Positions 1-5,044 of a stretch of DNA of 7,454 nucleotides are shown piece after piece (within the stretch, counting starts at the first letter, position 1; each line of letters starts with the position of its first letter). A program made the position numbers and the translations under genes. The stretch comes from Nitrososphaerales archaeon TH5894 (GTDB lineage Archaea > Thermoproteota > Nitrososphaeria > Nitrososphaerales > Nitrososphaeraceae). The DNA lies in assembly GCA_014523485.1 (NCBI GenBank), contig JAATVK010000210.1:1-7454 (forward strand), written 5' to 3'. Below the pieces are notes generated by a model. It made no database searches. It was given only the letters and a program-made list of their open reading frames with translations, and was not told the origin of the DNA.

Positions 1-98
1 ATGTATCAAAACCTACATAATCAATAAACTCTTATATTTGTTGATTGATTAACCTGTTCTTCAAGTTTTTAAAATAATCTAGTATATAATATTAAGAA

Positions 99-113
99 CC
101 AAAAAAGATAGAC
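99..113 (-). terminator. U-tract terminator after the first gene
   Basis: Read on the minus strand this is CTATCTTTTTTGG in context, with six consecutive T at 106-101, beginning about 22 bases after the stop codon of the upstream gene. Archaeal RNA polymerase commonly terminates at such U-tracts without needing a stable hairpin. Almost the same string, CTATCTTTTTGG, follows the matrixin gene (1210-1221), which supports a shared function. Confidence 0.45.
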
Positions 114-128
114 AGAACTTTAATTTTA

Positions 129-740
129 TTAAGCAATATAAAAAGTTAAGATAAGTAAATAAATAAGATTGACAAATTGATCTATTTTTTTATCAGAATC
201 TAATTTTAAACCTTTACTTGATTTTTCAAGAGTTATGGATATATCGTATAATCCACCATCTGCAAGTAATTTACTTTTTAATGTAACTGGATTCTTTGAA
301 CTTACTTCTACTAGATCAGTGTTTGATATATATTCTTGATCTTTATTTTTTAAAATTATTTCATGAATATTAGAATTATTAAATGGAATAAGATTTGCTA
401 AAATGAATCCATCTAATGAATGGAATCGTTGATCCATTATGGTTTCATTCTTAAATTTAGCTATTATCCTATAATTGATATTTTTTATAGTTTCATTAGT
501 TTTTTCGTCATGCGTTCGAACTATAAAAGTAGGATTTTGGTTGCCTTCATTTAAAAAAGGAGGATCCAATATTCCTTCAATTGCAATTTGTTTACCAAAA
601 ATATCAAAAGGAAGTGATTCATCTCTACTAAGACCATGTCCATATATTTCATCAAATAAATTAAACCAATTATTTGGTAGTATTGAAAATATAAAAACAA
701 GTAAAGTGGAAATAAGAAATATATTAGAATTAATAGCCAT
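129..740 (-). CDS. Exported protein of unknown function, probably C-terminally truncated
   Basis: I cannot assign a function. From the chosen ATG at 740 the protein has about 203 residues. It starts with a hydrophobic segment (NIFLISTLLVFIFSIL, residues 6-21) that looks like a signal peptide or anchor, followed by a GHGLS-type stretch and a region rich in beta-strand patterns with several N-x-S/T sequons. From memory, this resembles the first part of larger secreted Nitrososphaeria proteins with DPPFLNE and SDGGLYDISI-like motifs, which continue well beyond this point. Here the frame ends in a short hydrophobic run (NLIYLLILTFYIA) right after the conserved-looking LKLDSDK segment, so truncation is likely. 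A GTG at 764 would add eight residues, but the TATA-like element at 765-774 lies about 29 bases before the ATG at 740, which favours the ATG and a leaderless or nearly leaderless mRNA. The gene is read alone and is followed by a U-tract. Confidence 0.7.
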   Translation of the reverse strand: MAINSNIFLISTLLVFIFSILPNNWFNLFDEIYGHGLSRDESLPFDIFGKQIAIEGILDPPFLNEGNQNPTFIVRTHDEKTNETIKNINYRIIAKFKNETIMDQRFHSLDGFILANLIPFNNSNIHEIILKNKDQEYISNTDLVEVSSKNPVTLKSKLLADGGLYDISITLEKSSKGLKLDSDKKIDQFVNLIYLLILTFYIA

Positions 741-764
741 ATCAAAATTTGATAATAAAACCAC

Positions 765-774
765 ATATAATATT
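765..774 (-). promoter_or_regulatory. TATA-box candidate for the 129-740 gene
   Basis: On the minus strand the sequence reads AATATTATAT, centred about 29 bases upstream of the ATG at 740. Archaeal TATA boxes sit about 26 bases before the transcription start, so transcription would begin at about 742-743. That placement excludes the GTG at 764 as the start. In DNA this rich in A and T, TATA-like strings are common, so it is the spacing that gives the support. Confidence 0.45.
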
Positions 775-901
775 ACGGAATGACTTTAACCTATAATCTG
801 TCCAGGTAAATTATTACTACTACATAATACTTAAGTTTAAATTAAATTTTGAAAGAATACATTATTTGTCAATTATTGAAAGTGATTCCTGTTTGTAATA
901 A

Positions 902-1146
902 ATCTATTTAAATTATTCATACGTTAGTGATCAAGTATTTCCTAGAGTACAAAAATTTGACAGCGATGGTAACTTTATAACAATGTGGAGATTGCTTGGG
1001 TGTGTAAAGATGATCAAGTCCTAATTCCACATGATATAGCAATGGACTCTGAAGGCTATATTTATGTTACAGATAGTGGCAAGTCACACTTTAGAACAGA
1101 TTATGATTGTAATCATTCTAGTGAGATAGGTATATATCAATATTAA
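902..1146 (+). pseudogene. Decayed NHL-repeat (beta-propeller) gene remnant
   Basis: Two pieces of one NHL-type propeller can be read in different plus-strand frames. In the frame of 920-1000, after a stop at 899-901, the translation includes YVSDQVFPRVQKFDSDGNF followed by ITMWRLLG, the classic NHL pattern (YVxD, RVQKF, GNFITxW). The pattern then moves to another frame at about 1000-1003 and continues as CKDDQVLIPHDIAMDSEGY then IYVTDSG (1003-1080), the start of the next repeat, before losing similarity and stopping at 1144-1146. The shift and the flanking stops mean that no functional protein can be made from this piece. No start codon or promoter was found. NHL proteins of this type are abundant and secreted in Nitrososphaeria. 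It lies on the strand opposite to its neighbours. The identification as NHL is firm; the extent of the original gene is unknown. Confidence 0.75.
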
Positions 1147-1211
1147 AATTTTAAAATATATAGACAACTATTTACTATATATTTACTAATAAACTGAGAA
1201 GAGACAAATCC

Positions 1212-1234
1212 AAAAAGATAGAAAAAAGCTATCT
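1212..1234 (-). terminator. Hairpin plus U-tract terminator of the matrixin gene
   Basis: AGATAG (1216-1221) and CTATCT (1229-1234) form a perfect 6-bp inverted repeat with a 7-base loop. On the minus strand the hairpin is followed directly by a run of T (1216-1212), and the loop itself contains six T. It starts about 26 bases beyond the stop codon of the 1261-1911 gene, so it is well placed to end that transcript. Confidence 0.6.
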
Positions 1235-1260
1235 AGAAGAAAGTAGTTGTGTTGACAAGG

Positions 1261-1911
1261 TTAATCTTTCTTGCACTTAAAACCCTCTTTAGCGAAAGGC
1301 TGAGGAGAATTCTTATCATCAATAAATTTCCAATTATTAGCATATCTGACGGATTCCAATTCACATGCAGATATTTTTGTTATAACTTCATCTACATTGG
1401 GAGACATCAAAGTATTTTTAAATTCTGCATGTCCTAGACCAAGAGCATGACCAAACTCATGTTTTGCAACATGTTCTAAAGTACGTTTATCTAATGTGAA
1501 ACCATATGATTTTTTTGAGATTGAAATTTCTACATGATCAATAAGTCCAAAATGATCGAAAAATGTTACGGCTTTTCCAACTTTTTTTCCTTTACCCTTT
1601 TTAAATTCAATTTCAATATCAGAATCAGCATTATCATCCTTTATATATTTGAATTTTACTACTCCATTGAGTGCTTCTTCCCAATCATTTATAGCTAGTT
1701 TTACAATTTTAGCGGAGTCTGAGCCTCCATTCTTAATGGAAAATGTCAGTACTCCATCATTTAAAGAATCCCCCCAAGTACAACACAATTCAATCTTTTT
1801 CTTTGAGTTGGAATCATCTTTTTTTGCAAAAGCAAGATCAGTATTGTCCGATACTACCATTGCAATAAGTAGGATGAAAAGTGATAGCGTTGCTACAATG
1901 TAAAGTTTCAA
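1261..1911 (-). CDS. Secreted matrixin-like zinc metalloprotease
   Basis: Predicted extracellular zinc endopeptidase of the matrixin/metzincin (M10-like) type, 216 residues. Residues 1-29 form a signal peptide (MKLYIVATLS, a hydrophobic core to about residue 20, then DLAFA before KK). The catalytic motif HEFGHALGLGH occupies 151-161: H151, H155 and H161 would bind zinc and E152 would be the catalytic base. Met169 in TLMSP is the expected Met-turn. The segment from about 43 to 150, with ELCCTWG and a DWEEALNG helix, fits the N-terminal half of a matrixin catalytic domain. No propeptide with a cysteine switch is evident, so latency is either absent or achieved another way. Cys43, Cys44, Cys183 and Cys213 could form disulfides. 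The start is TTG at 1911: an AAGGAGGT Shine-Dalgarno lies nine bases upstream, and the next in-frame Met (residue 18) would destroy the signal peptide. The substrate is unknown; a role in cell-surface protein turnover or scavenging is inference. Confidence 0.9.
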   Translation of the reverse strand: MKLYIVATLSLFILLIAMVVSDNTDLAFAKKDDSNSKKKIELCCTWGDSLNDGVLTFSIKNGGSDSAKIVKLAINDWEEALNGVVKFKYIKDDNADSDIEIEFKKGKGKKVGKAVTFFDHFGLIDHVEISISKKSYGFTLDKRTLEHVAKHEFGHALGLGHAEFKNTLMSPNVDEVITKISACELESVRYANNWKFIDDKNSPQPFAKEGFKCKKD

Positions 1912-1920
1912 GTTAATTTT

Positions 1921-1928
1921 ACCTCCTT
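1921..1928 (-). promoter_or_regulatory. Strong Shine-Dalgarno site fixing a TTG start
   Basis: AAGGAGGT on the minus strand is followed by a nine-base spacer and then TTG at 1911. It is complementary to the CCUCC end of archaeal 16S rRNA. It stands out because no comparable site was noticed at the other main genes, which points to a leadered mRNA for the protease. Confidence 0.8.
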
Positions 1929-1974
1929 ACCATATTTGAGAAGTAATAAGATATTGTGAAATATCTGAAATTGT

Positions 1975-1985
1975 AAAATATATTA
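1975..1985 (-). promoter_or_regulatory. TATA-box candidate for the matrixin gene
   Basis: Minus-strand TAATATATTTT is centred about 69 bases before the TTG start. With the usual 26-base spacing, transcription would begin near 1953, giving a leader of about 42 bases that contains the Shine-Dalgarno site. Other AT-rich strings nearby make this tentative. Confidence 0.3.
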
Positions 1986-2312
1986 GATTGATTTTTTGTA
2001 CAATAAGATTTTTATTAAAACTAGCTATAAAAAAAATACATTTAAGATTTTGGAATATAATTATTACTACACAATGTTGCATAATTTAATAATATTATAT
2101 CAAAGGTATATTTATCGTATTCACAAATATATTCTATAAAATTAATATAGATTTTAATAGTATAACAACAAACAGATTCTTTTACTATAAATTTGTAGAT
2201 TGTTAATATTAAATTTTAATACATCATCACATTCTAATTAAAATTAAATTCTGTTTTTGCATTGAAAATTATTTTACAAAGTAATTTATACAACATATTA
2301 TATTGTCTAGAG
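1986..2312. other. AT-rich gene-free stretch, nothing convincing
   Basis: This spacer between the matrixin gene and the terminator of the Met-rich protein gene is extremely AT-rich and broken by stops in all frames. The longest ATG-led frame I traced (from 2074, plus strand) encodes only about 21 residues with no promoter or ribosome-binding support. No RNA gene, repeat array or strong hairpin was seen. Confidence 0.5.
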
Positions 2313-2331
2313 AAAAAGCTATAATATATAG
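2313..2331 (-). terminator. Hairpin plus U-tract terminator of the Met-rich protein gene
   Basis: CTATA (2319-2323) and TATAG (2327-2331) pair around a 3-base loop. On the minus strand the hairpin is followed by C and five T (2317-2313), about ten bases after the TAA stop at 2344-2342. A perfect 10-bp palindrome, AGTTGCAACT, lies at 2330-2339 between the stop and the hairpin. Confidence 0.55.
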
Positions 2332-2341
2332 TTGCAACTTA

Positions 2342-3202
2342 TTACATGTTCATTAATCTGCTCATGTTTATGTTCATTTGTCCATTCATGTTTGTGCTCA
2401 TCCCATCCATATTCATTTTTGTTTTTAATCCAAATCCTGTCTGCAAAGATGGATGTATTTGTAAATGAACTAATTCCATCAACTCTGCTGGTGAACCATT
2501 ATTTTTATTAACTAGATTAGATAATTTCCCAAGATCCTTTTCCAATGTTAAAATAACATCTATGGATTGATTTGTAAAATTATTGGATGATAATTTTAGC
2601 TGGTTATCAAATATATCTTTAATTTCCACTAATAATGCCTTTGCTGTTTCATAATTTGCATAATTAACTATTGGATTATTATTTGAAAAGAATTTAGTGT
2701 AATTTAAAGTAGGAGCATCATTTTCAGATCTAGCAGCCTGGGTTGTAAGATTTTTCATATTATCTAACAATGCTAAATTCGACATATTAGTAAGATCTAT
2801 ATCAACTACTATTGCTTCTGCATATTCCCTTAATACTTCATCTAAAAGGTCAGCAACAACTAGCGCATAGGTAGTTGAATTAGAAGATGTAATCTCTTTG
2901 TTATATCTTTTAGTAAAATCACTATCTTCCACAATGTCCTCGTCAATATAATAAATATCATATACTAATCTTGCGGCATTATCAGTATGATCCATAGATA
3001 ATGTAATATTTAGAGGATAATTTTTCTCCGCAAGCTCTAATTCAACTTTGGTTCGTTTATCTAAACCTAGAAAATAGGATGCATCATCAGTGTTAAAACT
3101 GTGGGCAAAAACACTCGATAGCTGATCAACCATAGAAAATGAAATAACAAAAATGGTTATAGTAACAATTGAAGTAACCTTTAAAATATTATTTTTTTCC
3201 AA
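2342..3202 (-). CDS. Secreted protein with Met-rich C-terminal tail, possible copper binder
   Basis: I do not recognise a characterised family, though it resembles secreted proteins of unknown function from Nitrososphaeria. It has 286 residues. A signal peptide covers about 1-33 (hydrophobic core 9-24, ending in SSVFA), so the predicted mature protein begins with His34 (HSFNTDDASYFLGL). The middle part (about 40-250) is predominantly helical in pattern, acidic, and carries seven N-x-S/T sequons (N65, N108, N139, N151, N167, N208, N211). The last 24 residues contain eight methionines (M263, M265, M268, M272, M276, M280, M284, M286) spaced by Asn, Asp and Gly, like the Met-rich Cu(I)-binding stretches of copper-handling proteins. 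Copper binding at the tail, and possibly at an exposed N-terminal His, is inference. The start is TTG at 3202: there is an in-frame TGA six codons upstream and no ATG before residue 24. A TATA-like element about 25 bases upstream suggests a leaderless mRNA. Confidence 0.85.
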   Translation of the reverse strand: MEKNNILKVTSIVTITIFVISFSMVDQLSSVFAHSFNTDDASYFLGLDKRTKVELELAEKNYPLNITLSMDHTDNAARLVYDIYYIDEDIVEDSDFTKRYNKEITSSNSTTYALVVADLLDEVLREYAEAIVVDIDLTNMSNLALLDNMKNLTTQAARSENDAPTLNYTKFFSNNNPIVNYANYETAKALLVEIKDIFDNQLKLSSNNFTNQSIDVILTLEKDLGKLSNLVNKNNGSPAELMELVHLQIHPSLQTGFGLKTKMNMDGMSTNMNGQMNINMSRLMNM

Positions 3203-3220
3203 TTTATTAATAAAAGTTCA

Positions 3221-3232
3221 AATATAATAAAA
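3221..3232 (-). promoter_or_regulatory. TATA-box candidate for the Met-rich protein gene
   Basis: Minus-strand TTTTATTATATT is centred about 25 bases before the TTG at 3202. This places the expected transcription start at or within a few bases of the start codon, so the mRNA would have essentially no leader. No Shine-Dalgarno sequence is present, in agreement with this. The spacer from 3233 to 3491 shows nothing else convincing. Confidence 0.45.
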
Positions 3233-3491
3233 TTGTTCTGTAACTATTCAGTCTCTTAAAAATATATCTTGTTTAGAAAATATAATATTTATTTTAATTG
3301 TTTATAGTTTTGATCTACAAATTGATAAATTATAACATATATTTGAATCTCAATTATTAAAAAACATAAGTTAAGAAAGGCTTGTTTGTTCAAAGATAAT
3401 AGATTAGTTATACCACGTCATGATTATTGTTAAAGAAAGAATTTGGATAAATTAAACAAAACACATTATTCTCATGTTGTATTCATTTATA

Positions 3492-4505
3492 TCATTCTTT
3501 TATTATTTTAAATTCATCCAGAATTTTTTGTTTCTTTCCATTTTTAATAAATTCTCCTGACAGAGGAGTTTGATCGTTTTCTATTTCAATATTTGCTATC
3601 CCAAACTCACCAGCGATTCCTTCGGCAGAAAAATCTTTTAAAGAAGAGAGTGGCATATCATGTGCCCCTCCAGTTCCTATAGTCAAAAATATTGTTCCCT
3701 TTGGATTTTTATATATATTCGGAGAAGGATCTTGTACTATTGGTTCATCATCATCATCACTGTTAAAAGTAATTGGATATGTTCTTTCATAGACATGAAG
3801 ATGACCTTGTAAAGCCAAATCTACTTTATATTTATCAAAAAGAGGATGGTAAATTTCTTTAAAATCTGTATCCTCTTCAAGAGAACCAGATCCATAAATA
3901 TGTCGATGATAGTATACAATAATCCAATCAATAAATGGATCTTTAGAATATCTTTCAAGATCTTGTTTTGCAAATTGATATTGTTTAGAGTCTTCATCAA
4001 AATCGGTTTCCGTTGATAATGCTAAAAAATGAATATTTTTCTCATTAAAAGAATAGTATTGTTCTTTTAAACCAAAAAAACCCAGATAATCATCTTCATC
4101 TTCATGATTTCCCAACACAATTTTGGTTTTATCTACTATCGGTTCTATTAAATCAAACCAGCAATCCGCATCTCCGCTATATGAGAAATCACCAAGAGCT
4201 AAAACTAGTTCTGGATCTTGATCAATAATATTATCTACTGTATCTTCTGTTTCACCTGTACAATCCCAATCTCCAACGGCTACAAAATTAAAAATAGGTT
4301 TTCCCTTATTATTATTAGACGCATCTTTATCTTTATCGTTATCATCATCTTCATCATCTTCTTCAATTGAATAAGAATTTTGTAAAACATTGAGACTGTA
4401 GTTATTATTACTATGATCTTCAACAAAATTAGTATTATAGAATAACATAAAAAATAGTATCGGAGTTATTAGGATAGAAACTAAATTATAATTAGGAAAT
4501 TTCAA
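3492..4505 (-). CDS. Membrane-anchored metallophosphoesterase, purple acid phosphatase-like
   Basis: Calcineurin-like phosphoesterase of 337 residues, closest in motif layout to purple acid phosphatases. It likely hydrolyses phosphate esters outside the membrane with a two-metal centre. The N-terminus has a hydrophobic anchor or signal (about 8-24). A very acidic, Asn-rich linker follows (about 48-67, EEDDEDDDNDKDKDAS), and the catalytic domain runs from about 70 to 310. Motifs appear in order: GDWD (D79), GDFSY (bridging D106, Y109), GNHED (N133, H134), YYHRHIY (H200) and GHLHVYER (H235, H237). The first motif reads GDWD instead of the commoner GDxG. The usual VxxHxPxY motif has His in place of Pro, giving HRH. 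The N-terminal Fn3-like domain of plant and animal enzymes is absent, as in small bacterial versions. The start is TTG at 4505; an in-frame TAA lies six codons upstream and no ATG precedes residue 20. The natural substrate and metals cannot be read from the sequence. Confidence 0.9.
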   Translation of the reverse strand: MKFPNYNLVSILITPILFFMLFYNTNFVEDHSNNNYSLNVLQNSYSIEEDDEDDDNDKDKDASNNNKGKPIFNFVAVGDWDCTGETEDTVDNIIDQDPELVLALGDFSYSGDADCWFDLIEPIVDKTKIVLGNHEDEDDYLGFFGLKEQYYSFNEKNIHFLALSTETDFDEDSKQYQFAKQDLERYSKDPFIDWIIVYYHRHIYGSGSLEEDTDFKEIYHPLFDKYKVDLALQGHLHVYERTYPITFNSDDDDEPIVQDPSPNIYKNPKGTIFLTIGTGGAHDMPLSSLKDFSAEGIAGEFGIANIEIENDQTPLSGEFIKNGKKQKILDEFKIIKE

Positions 4506-4520
4506 ATATGCATTATTCGT

Positions 4521-4541
4521 TTATATATTAGCATTATAATA
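4521..4541 (-). promoter_or_regulatory. TATA-box candidates for the phosphoesterase gene
   Basis: Two overlapping-range candidates are seen on the minus strand: TAATATATAA (4530-4521) and TATTATAAT (4541-4533). The second is centred about 32 bases before the TTG at 4505 and would give a leader of about six bases. The first would put transcription slightly inside the coding region, so the second fits better. Confidence 0.4.
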
Positions 4542-4669
4542 GTTGTGCTTATTTTCGATTAGAATAATTTAATGATAGAATAAAATTTAAGATTGTTATG
4601 TAATGTAGTTAGTACAATTAATACTCGAAATAACAAACATGCTAATACTACTTCTTTTTTTCCATAGGC

Positions 4670-4725
4670 TTTGACAATAACCGCTACTAATATTGTTTTT
4701 GACAATAACCGCTACTAATATTGTT
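4670..4725. repeat. Perfect tandem repeat, 2 x 28 bp, with internal dyad
   Basis: The 28-base unit (4670-4697) begins TTTGACAATAACCGCTACTA and ends ATATTGTT; it is repeated without a mismatch at 4698-4725. Each unit contains an inverted repeat, ACAATA and TATTGT, separated by 11 bases. The junction makes a further dyad, TATTGT-TTTTG-ACAATA (4691-4707). The array ends one or two bases before a TATA-like element on the plus strand and lies 165 bases upstream of the divergent phosphoesterase gene. The arrangement is like a duplicated operator or activator site, but a recent slippage duplication without function is equally possible. Confidence 0.9.
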
Positions 4726-4726
4726 C

Positions 4727-4738
4727 GTATAAAAATGG
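4727..4738 (+). promoter_or_regulatory. TATA-box candidate facing the small reading frame
   Basis: GTATAAAAATGG follows directly after the tandem repeats. The expected transcription start would be near 4757, about 28 bases before the ATG at 4785. If real, the repeats occupy the place where BRE-adjacent activator sites are found in archaeal promoters. Confidence 0.35.
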
Positions 4739-4784
4739 TTTAAAAATTTATTATTTTAATCATCATAAAGATATTTTATAAATA

Positions 4785-4898
4785 ATGAAAATTATTATTA
4801 CAAAGATAATTCCTTATATCATTTCATGGCTTTCACTAGGTTTCCTTATATTTGTATTGGCAAAAGCAATTCATCACACTATATTAAAACTAACATAA
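4785..4898 (+). CDS. Possible 37-residue single-pass membrane peptide
   Basis: The frame runs from ATG at 4785 to TAA at 4896-4898. The product starts MKIIITKIIP, has a hydrophobic span of about residues 8-25 (PYIISWLSLGFLIFVLA) and ends AKAIHHTILKLT, with lysines on both sides of the span and two histidines after it. This is the composition expected of a small membrane protein. Support is limited to this composition, an ATG start and a TATA-like element preceded by tandem repeats; there is no Shine-Dalgarno site. AT-rich DNA readily produces hydrophobic short frames, so it may be spurious. It lies between, and is read opposite to, the phosphoesterase and TrkH genes. Confidence 0.35.
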   Translation: MKIIITKIIPYIISWLSLGFLIFVLAKAIHHTILKLT

Positions 4899-4918
4899 AT
4901 CTATTATTGAAATATATA

Positions 4919-4936
4919 GTTAAGCTTAAACTTAAC
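4919..4936. repeat. Inverted repeat GTTAAG / CTTAAC
   Basis: A 6-bp perfect inverted repeat with a 6-base loop lies 20 bases after the stop of the small plus-strand frame, and it overlaps the 10-bp palindrome TTAAGCTTAA (4920-4929). No T-run follows on the plus strand, so it is a weak terminator candidate there. It could also be an operator-like dyad. Confidence 0.4.
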
Positions 4937-4954
4937 GCCGATTATAATATTCTT

Positions 4955-4969
4955 GGGAAAAAAGATGGG
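4955..4969 (-). terminator. U-tract terminator candidate after the TrkH gene
   Basis: Minus-strand CCCATCTTTTTTCCC contains six T (4963-4958), about 80 bases beyond the stop of the TrkH gene. The ATCTTTTT core is the same as in the tracts following the 129-740 and 1261-1911 genes. No hairpin precedes it. Two short dyads lie nearer to the stop codon: GTGAA/TTCAC at 4996-5012 and the palindrome CGTTAACG at 5016-5023. Confidence 0.35.
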
Positions 4970-5044
4970 ATAATTTCTTAAATAGGTATATAATGGTGAA
5001 ATTAACCTTCACGTCCGTTAACGTATGGGAAATAGTCATGAATT

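Noticed and set aside
551..766. Minus-strand frame of 71 codons with a very hydrophobic product
   Set aside because: It overlaps the first gene in another frame, and its composition is explained by the AT-rich signal-peptide region; the main frame has protein-like conserved segments.
475..783. Plus-strand frame of about 100 codons opposite the first gene
   Set aside because: It is the antisense of the 129-740 gene, has no promoter or ribosome-binding signal, and its translation has no recognisable pattern.
809..2070. 12-base string AATTATTACTAC at 809-820 and again at 2059-2070
   Set aside because: The distances to the downstream genes differ greatly and the string is mostly A and T, so a chance match is likely.
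4932..5039. Minus-strand frame of 35 codons beginning six bases after the TrkH stop
   Set aside because: The close spacing is suggestive, but the translation shows no domain, span or ribosome-binding site, and a chance frame of this length is expected.
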